From assembly GCA_023423655.1 (NCBI GenBank), contig JAFAFE010000006.1, positions 806,001 through 870,000 of the forward strand: DNA of 64,000 bases. The letters run 5' to 3'. Origin of the DNA: Pseudomonadota bacterium (GTDB lineage Bacteria > Pseudomonadota > Alphaproteobacteria > Sphingomonadales > Sphingomonadaceae). Both the position numbers and the translations under genes were made by a program. Under the pieces are notes generated by a model. The model saw only the letters and a program-made list of their open reading frames with translations, did no database searches and was not told the DNA's origin. Within the stretch, counting starts at the first letter, position 1. Each line of letters starts with the position of its first letter. This document shows positions 40,672 to 50,520 of this stretch, piece by piece.

Positions 40672-40822
40672 GCCCCTCCTCCTTCAGGGGAGGGGCAACG
40701 GAGACTTAGGAATTTTACGCGCTAGCGAAAATTCTTAGCCGTAGTGGGGTTGGGGGGTCGCTGGTTAGTTCTGAGCTATACTGACATCCCCCACCCCAAC
40801 CCCTCCCCTGAAGAGGAGGGGC
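40672..40822. repeat. Palindromic repeat, CCCCTCCCCTGAAGAGGAGGGG type
   Basis: Starts CCCCTCCTCCTTCAGGGGAGGGG and ends CCCCTCCCCTGAAGAGGAGGGG, with GCCGTAGTGGGGTTGGGGGG against CCCCCACCCCAACCCC as arms. Member of the family at 35769-35909 and 27590-27714. It lies in the trailer of the tol-pal operon. Confidence 0.72.
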
Positions 40823-40831
40823 TTGAGACAT

Positions 40832-40868
40832 AAAAAAGGCTGCGCTCCCTTTGGAACGCAGCCTTTTT
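40832..40868. terminator. Bidirectional intrinsic terminator
   Basis: AAAAAAGGCTGCG - loop - CGCAGCCTTTTT: a 7-bp GC stem (40838-40844 with 40857-40863) with A-run on the left and T-run on the right. It ends tol-pal on the plus strand and the small gene at 40890 on the minus strand. Confidence 0.88.
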
Positions 40869-40889
40869 CTTATTTAGCGAAGCGTAAAC

Positions 40890-41192
40890 TTACGCCTGAC
40901 GGGTGCCCGTCATCGGCATGGCACCGAAAGCGCCTGCATTGACCGAACCGGTGATGGTGTCGCCGTCGATGGTGGCTTTGCCTTCCAGCGTCATCGGCAT
41001 CGGGACTTTCATGTCCATCTTCCAGGTGAGCGTGTCACCGTCGATCTTGCCGTCATAAATGTCCATCGAACCAAGCGCACCTTCATTCTTGCCGGTGAAG
41101 GTGTCGCCGTCGACCACAACGGAGAAAACCGACTTTTGATCGCCCATCGGCGTCTTGGTCATGCAATCATAGGTGCCTGCAACATTCGACAT
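40890..41192 (-). CDS. Hypothetical protein, beta-rich, conserved in sphingomonads by type
   Basis: 100 residues made of repeated strands with Gly-Asp turns (TYDCMTKTPMGDQKSVFSVVVDGDTFTGKNEGALGSMDIYDGKIDGDTLTWKM...). The layout resembles a small calycin- or jelly-roll-like barrel. No signal peptide. Function unknown. It is downstream of the M16 protease gene in the same direction, 54 nt away, and ends at the bidirectional terminator. Confidence 0.75.
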   Translation of the reverse strand: MSNVAGTYDCMTKTPMGDQKSVFSVVVDGDTFTGKNEGALGSMDIYDGKIDGDTLTWKMDMKVPMPMTLEGKATIDGDTITGSVNAGAFGAMPMTGTRQA

Positions 41193-41246
41193 GATTAAAT
41201 CCTATCCTGAATTAAACGAATCACTTTTATACATCGATGTCCAAAT

Positions 41247-44129
41247 TCATTTGGTCGCCGTAGCGTCAAACGATACTTCTTCGATCGGCATACCTAATGC
41301 TTGTAGCTGAGGCTTGATTTTGGCGCTATCACCAACAACCACCCAGACAAATTTATTAGGATCAATGAGCCGCTTGGCTGCATTTTCCGCGTCCGCCTGG
41401 GTCATTTTGCGATAGGTGCCGGGCAGGGTCTCGACATAGTTGGCCGGACGTTCCCGCATCCGGTCGGCGAGCATTTGCCCAAGGACTGCGCCCGATGTTT
41501 CATAGGAACCTGGGAGCGACAGCACCCGGCTGTCAATCGCGCGCTTGAACTCGTCGGCGGTGATCGGCTTGCTGCTCAAAATCTCGCGCACATTCTGGCG
41601 CAAGGCTTCGACCGACGGGCCGGTCTTGTCCTGCTGGACAGGCGCTTGAAGGCGCAGGTTCACCGCATTTTCATTAAAGCCAACACCCGAATAAGCACCA
41701 TAGGACCAGCCCTTGGCTTCACGCAGGTCCATGAACAGGCGCGCGGTTCCACCGCCGCCCAGCACATCATTGGCAATCGCCAGCGGCTCGTTGGCCTCTT
41801 TTGACGTGGTGTTCAAAAGCTGGGCGCCGATGATGATCGATTGCGGCGATCCGGGACGGTCGACCAGCACAATACGCTCGCGCGCAGCGGCAGGCGCGTT
41901 CAGATTTTTCTGCGCCTTGGCACTGGCAGGCGGCACCCATTGGCCGAACCGGCTGTTGAGTTCCTTGGTAATCGCCGCAAGCGTGGTGTCGCCCGTCACG
42001 AAAATTTCCAGATTATCGGGGCGGATCCATTGCGCATAAGCGCGTTGCAGATCATCACGCGTAATCGCCGTCACATCAGCGACGGTGCCGGTCGGCGGCA
42101 AGGCATAGCCATGATTTTTGCCATAAAGCGCCTGCCCCACCGCGCGCGCGGCAAGACCGCCAGGGTTGGTGAGTTCGGATTTGATGCCCGCAATCTGCTG
42201 GGTGCGCAGACGTTCGATTTCCTGCGCGTCGAAAGCGGGGTTTTTGACCACATCTTCCAACAGGTCGAGCGTCGGGCCAAGCTTGGCGGTCAGCGCATCG
42301 GCATTGAAGAAAGTGCGATCGAGCGTGGAGCCCACATTAATCTGTGCGCCCAGCCGCTCTTCGGCTTCGGCAAGCTGGCTGCTATTCTTGGTCTTGGTGC
42401 CTTCCTGCACCACGCCGGTCATCAGCTTCATCAGGCCGGTCTTGTTGGCCTGATCCGCCGAATAGCCCGCATTGAATTGCAGCGCGACCGATACGGTCGG
42501 GATTGCGCTGCGGCGCGCGAAATTGACGCGCACGCCATTTGCGAGCGTCGCGGTTTCCACCTTGGGGAAGGTCACATCGGCCACCGGCGTGACCGGCGGG
42601 AAAGCGCGTTTCGGCCCCGGAGGTGCAGCCGTCGTATCGGGCGAAACCTTGGGCTTGCCCGTATCGGTTGCGCCTACGCCTTGCGATTCTTCATAAGCCG
42701 GGCGCTCGCCGGGCTCGACCTTGATCATGAGCGGCGGACGCGTCAGCCATTTGGTCACTGCCGCATGGGCCTGCGCCGGTGTCAGCGCGGTCAGTTGCGC
42801 CAACTGCTTTTTATAGAGTTCGGGGTCATTGCCATAGAGCAGCCCTTCGGCCAGCGTCACCGCCTTGCCGCCAAAGCCGCCCACTTCTTCCAGTCCGCGA
42901 ATTTGTCCGGCCGCCGTCACCATTTTGACGCGGTCCAGCTCATCCTGTGTCGGACCGGTTTTGATGAAATCGGCAATCACCGCATCCAACCGCGCCGCGA
43001 CCTTGTCCGGATCCTGCCCCGGCAAAACATTGGCCGAAATATCGAGGAAGCTGAGCTGCGAATTATCCTGAAGGTTGAGGCTCACCGACGAGACCAGCTT
43101 TTCTTCGCGCACCAACACATTGTCGAGGCGCGAACTCGCAAGACCACCCAATGCATAGGTCGCTGCCGACAGCGGAACGAAATCGGGGTCGAGCTTGCCC
43201 GGCATGGTCCAGCTACGATAGATGCGGGTTTGCGCAACCTTGTCTTTCATCACCTTGGCGACGGGCGCGGCCAAGGTCGGGATCGACACTTGCGGCGTTT
43301 TGATTGCGGGGCCGCGCGGAATATCGCCGAAATTTTTGGCAACCAGCTTTTTGGCGGTCGCAAGGTCGATATCCCCTGCCAGCACCAGCACCGCATTGTT
43401 CGGGCCATAATTGCCCTTGAACCAGTCGCGCACATCGGCAAGGCTGGCCGCATCAAGGTCCGCCATCGACCCGATGGTCGAATGGCCATAAGGATGTTCG
43501 GGCGGGAGCAGGCCGGCAAGCTGTTCATATTCGACCATGCCATAAGGCTGGTTATCGCCCTGACGCTTTTCATTCTGCACAACCATGCGCTGGTTATCGA
43601 GCTTGCCTTGCGTCACGCCGCCGAGCAAATGGCCCATCCGGTCGGCTTCAAGGAACAGCATCCGGTCAAGTGCGCCCGTCGGCACGTTCTGGAAATAGTT
43701 GGTGCGGTCGAACCAGGTCGTCCCGTTCTGCGCGGTCGCGCCCAACGCTTCGGTATAGCCGAAGAAATCATCGGGCGCATTTTCCGAACCGTTGAACATC
43801 AGATGTTCGAACAGATGCGCAAAGCCGGTCTTACCCTTGGGCTCATGTTTGGAGCCGACACCATACCAGATCGACACCGCCACAATCGGTGCCTTGCGGT
43901 CTTCATGGACAAGGACGCGCAGGCCATTGGGCAACGTAAAGCTTTGATAGGGAATATTGACCTGCTTTACGATGGCCGCCGCGTCAGAACTTGTCGTAGC
44001 CGCAGCCTTGGGTGTCGTCGTTGCTTTCGCCTGTGCCGTTACATTCGTCTGTGTTTGCGCCAAGGCCGGGGTTGCCACCACCAGCGCGAGGGTTGAAATC
44101 ACCCCTGCTGTCAAAATCCTTACCCGCAT
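41247..44129 (-). CDS. M16-family metallopeptidase, single-chain two-lobe type
   Basis: 960 residues with a signal peptide (VISTLALVVATPALAQ). The N-terminal lobe has the inverted zinc motif HLFEH at residues 105-109 (FAHLFEHLMFNGSENAPDDFF), with the third ligand expected about 75 residues later in VVQNEKRQGDNQPYG. A second M16 lobe begins about residue 515 (VETATLANGVRVNFAR) and lacks the HxxEH site, as in heterodimeric or pitrilysin-like proteins. It is a periplasmic protease with unknown substrates, transcribed alone ahead of the small 40890 gene. Confidence 0.9.
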   Translation of the reverse strand: MRVRILTAGVISTLALVVATPALAQTQTNVTAQAKATTTPKAAATTSSDAAAIVKQVNIPYQSFTLPNGLRVLVHEDRKAPIVAVSIWYGVGSKHEPKGKTGFAHLFEHLMFNGSENAPDDFFGYTEALGATAQNGTTWFDRTNYFQNVPTGALDRMLFLEADRMGHLLGGVTQGKLDNQRMVVQNEKRQGDNQPYGMVEYEQLAGLLPPEHPYGHSTIGSMADLDAASLADVRDWFKGNYGPNNAVLVLAGDIDLATAKKLVAKNFGDIPRGPAIKTPQVSIPTLAAPVAKVMKDKVAQTRIYRSWTMPGKLDPDFVPLSAATYALGGLASSRLDNVLVREEKLVSSVSLNLQDNSQLSFLDISANVLPGQDPDKVAARLDAVIADFIKTGPTQDELDRVKMVTAAGQIRGLEEVGGFGGKAVTLAEGLLYGNDPELYKKQLAQLTALTPAQAHAAVTKWLTRPPLMIKVEPGERPAYEESQGVGATDTGKPKVSPDTTAAPPGPKRAFPPVTPVADVTFPKVETATLANGVRVNFARRSAIPTVSVALQFNAGYSADQANKTGLMKLMTGVVQEGTKTKNSSQLAEAEERLGAQINVGSTLDRTFFNADALTAKLGPTLDLLEDVVKNPAFDAQEIERLRTQQIAGIKSELTNPGGLAARAVGQALYGKNHGYALPPTGTVADVTAITRDDLQRAYAQWIRPDNLEIFVTGDTTLAAITKELNSRFGQWVPPASAKAQKNLNAPAAARERIVLVDRPGSPQSIIIGAQLLNTTSKEANEPLAIANDVLGGGGTARLFMDLREAKGWSYGAYSGVGFNENAVNLRLQAPVQQDKTGPSVEALRQNVREILSSKPITADEFKRAIDSRVLSLPGSYETSGAVLGQMLADRMRERPANYVETLPGTYRKMTQADAENAAKRLIDPNKFVWVVVGDSAKIKPQLQALGMPIEEVSFDATATK

Positions 44130-44389
44130 CGTCCACCTCCTGAACCGTTCAAAATTGTCGTTGAACCGAGGGATAGACGATAGAGGCGCGCGCGCAATAA
44201 GATTTCACGGGAGGGCCGGAAAATTTTACCCCGACCTTATCGGCAAATATCCGTTCATCGTGAATCCGCCCCGACCCCGCACTAAACGCCCTCGCCAAAC
44301 GACCGGTGACGAAACCATTTCACAAAACGGACATTGAAAGGGAGCAATTACAGCGGATTGCTTGTGTGTCCGCAGTTCAGGAGTATTCC

Positions 44390-44602
44390 ATGTTAACCGA
44401 CCTGTTCCGTTTAAAACCCAAACCGCAAGATATGTGGGAGGCGCGCGGTATCATCGCCCGCTATGGCGACGGAGCCTATGACAGGATGCTTGCGCGCGCC
44501 GAAAGCTCGGCCCCCGGATCGCGGGATCGTGCGCATTGGAAGCGACTCGCCAAGGTCGTCGAGCATATGCAGAGCGAGTCGCAAGAGAGCAATGCGGCCT
44601 GA
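44390..44602 (+). CDS. Small hypothetical protein
   Basis: 70 residues: MLTDLFRLKPKPQDMWEARGIIARYGDGAYDRMLARAESSAPGSRDRAHWKRLAKVVEHMQSESQESNAA. Helical and basic, no signal or TM segment. CAGGAG is 8 nt before the ATG, which is the reason for choosing this start over an upstream in-frame one at 44306. I do not recognise a family. It is convergent with the efflux operon. Confidence 0.7.
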   Translation: MLTDLFRLKPKPQDMWEARGIIARYGDGAYDRMLARAESSAPGSRDRAHWKRLAKVVEHMQSESQESNAA

Positions 44603-44658
44603 TATACAGTTGGCGCGGGCGGGCGACTTATCAAAGCCGGTCGATTAGGACCTGCCTG

Positions 44659-46056
44659 TCAAAATTGGCCGCCACCCAACGCCACATAGAGCGTCACCAG
44701 ATTATCCGCTTGGGCGCGGCGTAGCTGGATGAGCGCCTGTTCTGAGGCGAACAGATTGCGTTCGGCGTCCAGCACTTCCAGATAGTTGGACACGCCTTCC
44801 CGATAACGTTTGCGGGCCAAGTCCGCGATGCGGCGGGTGGCCGCGGTGCCGCGTTCCTGCACCGCGACTTGTTCGGCCAGATAGCGGCGCGCGGCAAGCG
44901 CGTCCGACACTTCGCGGAACGCATTTTGCACGGTCTTTTCATAGGTCGCGACCGCGATATTTTCGCGCGCTTCGGCCACCGTCAGATTGGCCTTGCGGCG
45001 ACCCATATCGAAAATCGGCAGGCTGATCTGCGGGCCGAAACTCCACCCCAGCGCATCGCCACTGAACAGGCCGCCGAGCGAGGTTGACCCGAACCCGGCA
45101 TTGCCGGTCAGCGAAATCGATGGGAAGAAAGCCGCGCGCGCTGCCCCGATATTGGCGCGGGCCGCACGCAATTGCTCTTCGGCCCCCAATATATCCGGCC
45201 GCGCGACCAACAGGTCGGAGGGCAGCCCCGCGGTCAGTGCAGGCGATTGGGTTTGCGCCGCCAAGGGGAGCGGAGCGGGGAGCGGCTCTGCCACCGGCCC
45301 GCCGACAAGCAGCGCGAGATAATTATCATATTGCGCTTGTGCGAGCCGCAGCCCGGCAAGTTCGGCCTGCGCTTGTGTCAGCAAGGTTTCCGACTGCTTA
45401 TAATCGAGCGCCGACGTCACGCCCGCATCAAGCCGCCGCTTGGCGATGCGCAGGCCATCCTCGCGGCTTTTGACCGTGGCCGCCGCCAGCGCAATCCGTT
45501 CTTCGGTTTCGCGCGAGGACAGGTAAGCCCCCGCCACATCGCGGATCAGCGTCAGCCGGAACGCGCGTTCGGCCTGCACGGTCGACAAATATTGCCGCCG
45601 TGCCGCTTCGGACATATTTTTGACGCGGCCCCAAAAATCCAGCTCGAACGAGGTGATGCCGACACCGATCGAATAGGAGGTGCTGACGTCCGGCCCCGGC
45701 GGGCTGGATAGCGGCGAAAAGGCGCGGCTGTTGGTCACCGCCCCGCTCGCGCCGATGGTCGGCATCCGGTCGGCATCCTGTATGCGGTAAAGCCCGCGCG
45801 CCTCTTCGATCCGCGCCACCGAAATGACAAGGTCGCGGTTGCGTTCCAACGCCTGTGTAATCAGCCGCTCCAGCCGCTGGTCGGCGAGAAAATCGCGCCA
45901 TGCGATCTCGGTCGCGCGCTTGCCCGGCACCACATCATTGGCAAAGCCTGCCGGATATTCGGGCGCGGTGGGGAGCGCGGGCTGCTGGTGCGGCGGCGCA
46001 AGATTGGTGCATCCCGCAAGTGAGGCCGTAGCGAGAAGAGCAATGGTTTTACGCAT
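44659..46056 (-). CDS. RND efflux outer membrane factor (OprM/NodT family)
   Basis: 465 residues with a lipoprotein signal (TIALLATASLAGC). It has the duplicated alpha-barrel pattern of TolC-type channels (DQRLERLITQALERNRDLVISVARIEEARGLYRIQDADRMPTIGAS; GLFSGDALGWSFGPQISLPIFDMGRRKANL). It lets the RND pump discharge through the outer membrane. Its start overlaps the end of the RND gene by 8 nt. It is the last gene of the efflux operon. Confidence 0.92.
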   Translation of the reverse strand: MRKTIALLATASLAGCTNLAPPHQQPALPTAPEYPAGFANDVVPGKRATEIAWRDFLADQRLERLITQALERNRDLVISVARIEEARGLYRIQDADRMPTIGASGAVTNSRAFSPLSSPPGPDVSTSYSIGVGITSFELDFWGRVKNMSEAARRQYLSTVQAERAFRLTLIRDVAGAYLSSRETEERIALAAATVKSREDGLRIAKRRLDAGVTSALDYKQSETLLTQAQAELAGLRLAQAQYDNYLALLVGGPVAEPLPAPLPLAAQTQSPALTAGLPSDLLVARPDILGAEEQLRAARANIGAARAAFFPSISLTGNAGFGSTSLGGLFSGDALGWSFGPQISLPIFDMGRRKANLTVAEARENIAVATYEKTVQNAFREVSDALAARRYLAEQVAVQERGTAATRRIADLARKRYREGVSNYLEVLDAERNLFASEQALIQLRRAQADNLVTLYVALGGGQF

Positions 46057-49000
46057 GGGCCGGACCTTCCTCCTGATGGCCTGTTACGGCCTCATGATGG
46101 CCTTTTTCGGTCGGCGCGGGCGGCCTTCTGCGGCTCAGCCATTTGCGCACAGACAGATAGAAAACGGGGATGAAGAAGATGCCGAAAAGCGTCGCGGCAA
46201 TCATCCCGCCCATCACGCCGGTGCCGACCGCGATGCGGCTTGCGGCCCCTGCCCCGCTCGCAATGACGAGCGGCACCATGCCGAGGATGAAGGCAAGACT
46301 GGTCATGATGATCGGGCGCAAACGCAGTTTCACCGCTTCCATCGTCGCATCGAGCGTGGACTTGCCTTCGGCTTCCTGCTCAATCGCAAATTCGACGATC
46401 AGAATCGCGTTTTTGGCCGCCAGCCCGATGATGGTGATAAGCCCGACATTGAAATAAATGTCCGCACTCAAGCCCCGGAACATCGAGAATATGACCGCGC
46501 CCAGCACGCCGAGCGGCACCACCAGCAACACCGCAACCGGCACCGACCAGCTTTCATATAGCGCGGCGAGCAACAGGAACACGACCACCAGCGACAGGCC
46601 CAGCAACATGCCGATCTGCCCCGACGATTGTTTTTCCTCGAAGGAAATGCCGGTCCATTCATAAGCAAAGCCCGGCGGCAATTGCGTCGACAAGCGCTCC
46701 ATTTCTGCCATCGCCTCGCCGGTCGATTTGCCCGCTGCAGGCTCGCCCGAAATGGTCATCGACGGATAGCCGTTATAGCGTTGCAACTGAGGCGCTTCGG
46801 CGGACCAGCTTGCATTGGCGAACGAGCCGAACGGCACCATTTCGCCCTGCGTATTGCGCACCTTGAGGTTCAATATATCCTGCGGCGTCATGCGGCTCGC
46901 GGCATCGGCCTGCAGCAATACGCGCAGCACGCGCCCGTCGCGGGTGAAGTCATTGGCATAGGCGCTACCGAAATTAATCCCGAGCGTTGCCGACACATCG
47001 GCAATCGACAGGCCCAAAGCGCGCGCCTTGGTGCGGTCGATATTGAGCTTGAGGACCGGCGCATCTTCCTGTCCTTCAGGGCGCACATTGGCGAGCAATT
47101 TGCTTTGTGCTGCGCCGCCCAGCATCTGGTTGCGCGCGGCGAGCAGGGCTTCACGCCCGTTGCCGCCACGATCTTCCAGCTTGAAGGTAAAGCCGCTCGC
47201 GGTGCCGAGTTCGGGGATGGAAGGCGGGCTTAGCGTGAAGACCATCGCCTCCTTGATGCCCATAAACGCGCCCATCGCCTTGCCCGCAATCGTATCGGCG
47301 CGGTTTTCCTTACCCTTGCGATCGTCCCAATGTTTCAAAGGCGTGAACATGATCGCGTTGGATTGGCCCTGCCCGAAAAAGCTGAACCCGCGCACCAGCA
47401 CCATATTCTGCACTTGCGGCTGGGCCGAGAAGAAAGCCTTGGCCTGACTGGTGGCAAGATCGGTGCGCTGCGTCGTCGCGCCCGGCGGGGCCTGGATGAC
47501 GGTAATCAGATAGCCCTGGTCCTCCTGAGGCAGGAAGGATCCGGGGAGGCGCATGAACAGCAGGCCCGTGACCGCGACTAGCGCGACGAATACGGCCAGC
47601 CAGCGCAGCGGACGCGACAGCATCTTGCCGACGCCGCCCTGATATTTGTCCGTCGTGCGGCCGAACCAATTGTTGAACCAGTCAAAGAAACGGTCGACCC
47701 GCTCGCCCACCGGGCCGCGCCGCTGGGTTTCCTCATGCGGCTTCAACAATGTCGCGCACAAGGCAGGCGTCAAGGTCAGTGCAAGGAAAGCCGAAAAGCC
47801 GATCGAGATCGCCAAGGTCATCGAAAATTGCCGGTAAATCCCGCCGGTAGACCCGGGGAAGAACGCCATCGGGATGAACACCGCGATAAGCACGAGCGTA
47901 ATCCCGACAATCGCCGAGGTAATCTGCCCCATCGCTTTCACCGTCGCTTCATAAGGCGGCAAATGTTCTTCGGACATGATGCGCTCGACATTTTCGATCA
48001 CGACAATCGCGTCATCGACCAGAATACCGATGGCCAGCACCATGCCGAACAAGGTCAGCACGTTAATCGAATAGCCGAGCATCCACAGGCCAAGACACGC
48101 GCCCGCCAGCGCAATCGGCACCACCACCGTCGGAATGACCGTCGCGCGCCAGTTTTGCAGGAACAGGAACATGACGAGGAACACAAGGATCATCGCTTCG
48201 ACAAGCGTTTTCACCACTTCGTCAATCGACAATTGGATGAACGGCGTGGTGTCATAAGGCACCGACCAGGCAAAGTCGGGCGGGAAGGTTTTTTCCAGTT
48301 CCGCCATGCGCGCCTTGACGCCCTCTGCGGTCGAAAGCGCGTTCGCGCCCGGCGTCAACTGGACAGCCATACCGGCCATCGACTTGCCATTGAGTTCCGA
48401 CGAGAAAAGATAGCTTGCCGCGCCCAGTTCGACGCGCCCCACATCGCCCAAGGTTACCGCCGAACCATCGGGATTGGCGCGCAGGATGATGCCGGAAAAT
48501 TGCTCCGGCGTCGTAAACCGGCCTTGCGTCGTAATCACCGCGTTGATTTCGGTCCCCGAGGCAATCGGCTGGTCGCCAAGCTGGCCGCCCGGTGTCTGGC
48601 TATTCTGTTCCTTGACCGCGCCCAAAACTTCGCTTGCCGACAGGTTGAACGTGGCGAGCTTGTCGGGATCGAGCCAGATGCGCATCGCATATTCGGGCGC
48701 GAACGCCTGAACATTGCCGACGCCCGGCACACGCCGCAATTCGTCGAGCAGGCGCGTATTGGCGTAATTGTTGATGACCATCGGGTCGGTATTGCCCGAC
48801 TTGGAGGTGAGCGCGACGATCATGAGGAAGCCGGAATTCGCCTCCGTCACCTGAATCCCTTGACGCCGCACTTCTTCGGGCAAGCGTTGCTCGACGCGGC
48901 GCAGGCGGTTCTGCACCTCCATTTGCGCCGCATCAATATCGGTGCCGGATTCAAAGGTCAGCGTAATCGAGGCTGCGCCGTTCGACTGGCTGCTCGACGC

Positions 49001-49237
49001 CATATACAGAAAGCCTTCGACCCCGTTCAGCTCCTGCTCGATCACCTGCGTGACATTTTGTTCGAGCGTCGAGGCATCCGCGCCGGGATAGGTCGCGCTG
49101 ATCGTCAGCGATGGCGGCGCGACCGAGGGATATTGCTCGATCGGCAAACCGCGCAGCGCGATGAAACCGGCCATCAAAATACCGATAGCGATAACCCAGG
49201 CGAAGATGGGGCGGTCGATGAAGAAACGGGGGGACAT
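46049..49237 (-). CDS. RND multidrug efflux permease (HAE1 family)
   Basis: 1062 residues, twelve membrane helices and two large periplasmic loops typical of AcrB/MexB proteins. TM4 VFGMVLAIGILVDDAIVVIENVERI carries the paired Asp that bind protons, and FFPGSTGGIYRQFSMT and GLITIIGLAAKNAILIVEFA match HAE1 signatures. It takes lipophilic compounds from the periplasm or inner membrane and exports them by proton antiport. GGAAAAGG precedes the ATG. It is 14 nt after the adaptor gene. Confidence 0.95.
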   Translation of the reverse strand: MSPRFFIDRPIFAWVIAIGILMAGFIALRGLPIEQYPSVAPPSLTISATYPGADASTLEQNVTQVIEQELNGVEGFLYMASSSQSNGAASITLTFESGTDIDAAQMEVQNRLRRVEQRLPEEVRRQGIQVTEANSGFLMIVALTSKSGNTDPMVINNYANTRLLDELRRVPGVGNVQAFAPEYAMRIWLDPDKLATFNLSASEVLGAVKEQNSQTPGGQLGDQPIASGTEINAVITTQGRFTTPEQFSGIILRANPDGSAVTLGDVGRVELGAASYLFSSELNGKSMAGMAVQLTPGANALSTAEGVKARMAELEKTFPPDFAWSVPYDTTPFIQLSIDEVVKTLVEAMILVFLVMFLFLQNWRATVIPTVVVPIALAGACLGLWMLGYSINVLTLFGMVLAIGILVDDAIVVIENVERIMSEEHLPPYEATVKAMGQITSAIVGITLVLIAVFIPMAFFPGSTGGIYRQFSMTLAISIGFSAFLALTLTPALCATLLKPHEETQRRGPVGERVDRFFDWFNNWFGRTTDKYQGGVGKMLSRPLRWLAVFVALVAVTGLLFMRLPGSFLPQEDQGYLITVIQAPPGATTQRTDLATSQAKAFFSAQPQVQNMVLVRGFSFFGQGQSNAIMFTPLKHWDDRKGKENRADTIAGKAMGAFMGIKEAMVFTLSPPSIPELGTASGFTFKLEDRGGNGREALLAARNQMLGGAAQSKLLANVRPEGQEDAPVLKLNIDRTKARALGLSIADVSATLGINFGSAYANDFTRDGRVLRVLLQADAASRMTPQDILNLKVRNTQGEMVPFGSFANASWSAEAPQLQRYNGYPSMTISGEPAAGKSTGEAMAEMERLSTQLPPGFAYEWTGISFEEKQSSGQIGMLLGLSLVVVFLLLAALYESWSVPVAVLLVVPLGVLGAVIFSMFRGLSADIYFNVGLITIIGLAAKNAILIVEFAIEQEAEGKSTLDATMEAVKLRLRPIIMTSLAFILGMVPLVIASGAGAASRIAVGTGVMGGMIAATLFGIFFIPVFYLSVRKWLSRRRPPAPTEKGHHEAVTGHQEEGPAHA

Positions 49238-49251
49238 AAAGACCTTTTCCG

Positions 49252-50436
49252 TTATTGTTTCGCAGGGGCCGCAGCGGCAGGCGCAGCCTTGGCAGGCGGT
49301 TTAGGCGCGCCGGGCTTATAAGGGACCGGCTTGACCGGCTTGCCCGGCTGGATTTTCTGCGCACCATCAACCACCACCCGGTCGCCGGGCTTCAATCCTT
49401 GAAGGATAGACCATTGGCCGTCGGACAATTCGCCGACCTTTACCGGCCGTGCGGTTGCATTATTTTTGGCGTCCAGCACCATCACGCTCGCCCCTTCGGC
49501 GGCCATTTTGACCGCGCGTTGCGGGATACGCACGCCATCGGGGCGGGTGCCGGCCAAAATCCGCGCGCGGACAAATTGGCCGGGGAGGAGGATATTGCCG
49601 GGGTTCGGAAATTCCGCGCGCAACGCTGCGGTGCCGGTCGCTTCATTGATCGACAGGTCAAGGAAATCGAGATGGCCGACAACCGGATGGACGCGGCCAT
49701 CTTCCAGCACCAACTGCACTTCGACCCGCTCCAGTTGCGGCAGGTTGAGCTTGCCCGACCCGATATCGTTGCGCAGCGCCATAAGGTCCGCGCTCGATTG
49801 GGAAAAGTTCACATAAACGCGGTCAATCTGTTCGATGGTGGTGAGCAACGTCCCCTGCCCCGCACTCACCAGCGCGCCTTCGGTCACTTGGGCGCGGCCG
49901 ACACGGCCCGAAATCGGTGCCGTCACCGACGCATAACCCAGATTGAGCCGCGCCGAATCAAGCTGTGCGCGCGCCGATTGCACATCGGCTTCGGCGGTGC
50001 GCTGCGCGGCAATCGCCGCTTCATATTCCTGACGGCTGATCGCTTGGTCGGCGAGCAAGGGCTGGTAGCGATTGACCACCTGCCGCGCATTGGTGGCCGA
50101 AGCCTGCGCGCGCGCAAGGCTCGCATTGGCGGCATTGGACGCCGCGCGCATCTGGCGCGGGTCAATCTGGAACAGCGACTTGCCCGCGCCGACAAAACTG
50201 CCTTCGTCAAACAGGCGGCGCTCGATAATGCCATCGACGCGCGCGCGCACTTCGGCGGTGCGGAACGCCTGCACACGGGCGGGCAGTTCGATGACATTGG
50301 GAACCGGCGCGCTACTCACGGTCACCACCGTGACTTCGGCGGGCGGCATTTGCGGCGGCGCACTTTGGGAACAAGCAGCCAGCGCCAATGCGATGGCCGA
50401 TCCGTAAACTACCCGGAGGCGGCGGACGCTATTCAT
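49252..50436 (-). CDS. RND efflux periplasmic adaptor (HlyD/AcrA family)
   Basis: 394 residues with a lipoprotein signal (GSAIALALAAC). VIELPARVQAFRTAEVRARVDGIIERRLFDEGSFVGAGKSLFQID is the lipoyl/barrel start of AcrA-type proteins; a coiled-coil hairpin (about 100-165, NAANASLARAQAS...) and a beta-barrel follow, with an Ala/Pro-rich end (APKPPAKAAPAAAAPAKQ). ATG 50436 is chosen over 50472 since the signal peptide follows it directly. It is the first gene of the operon and divergent from the TetR gene. Confidence 0.92.
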   Translation of the reverse strand: MNSVRRLRVVYGSAIALALAACSQSAPPQMPPAEVTVVTVSSAPVPNVIELPARVQAFRTAEVRARVDGIIERRLFDEGSFVGAGKSLFQIDPRQMRAASNAANASLARAQASATNARQVVNRYQPLLADQAISRQEYEAAIAAQRTAEADVQSARAQLDSARLNLGYASVTAPISGRVGRAQVTEGALVSAGQGTLLTTIEQIDRVYVNFSQSSADLMALRNDIGSGKLNLPQLERVEVQLVLEDGRVHPVVGHLDFLDLSINEATGTAALRAEFPNPGNILLPGQFVRARILAGTRPDGVRIPQRAVKMAAEGASVMVLDAKNNATARPVKVGELSDGQWSILQGLKPGDRVVVDGAQKIQPGKPVKPVPYKPGAPKPPAKAAPAAAAPAKQ

Positions 50437-50473
50437 GAAATCACCCTGAAGATATTTTAATCCGATGTCCAAA

Positions 50474-50486
50474 CGCAGAAACTGCG
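50474..50486. promoter_or_regulatory. Short inverted repeat in the efflux/TetR gap
   Basis: CGCAG-AAA-CTGCG is a perfect 5-bp inverted repeat about 20 nt upstream of the main operator and nearer to the adaptor gene. It may be a second regulator site or chance. Confidence 0.25.
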
Positions 50487-50502
50487 AAGGGGTTGCATTG
50501 CC

Positions 50503-50520
50503 CTGTAATCGAAATTACAG
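50503..50520. promoter_or_regulatory. Probable TetR operator
   Basis: CTGTAATCGAAATTACAG: perfect 7-bp arms with a 4-nt centre, located between the divergent efflux operon (start 50436) and the TetR gene (start 50551). Size, symmetry and position fit a TetR dimer site that represses the efflux genes and itself. Confidence 0.65.

Noticed and set aside
41841..44096. 751-codon open frame opposite the M16 protease gene
   Set aside because: Antisense shadow: low complexity, Arg/Gly/His-rich, no start signal and no domain, while the M16 frame has HxxEH and a signal peptide.
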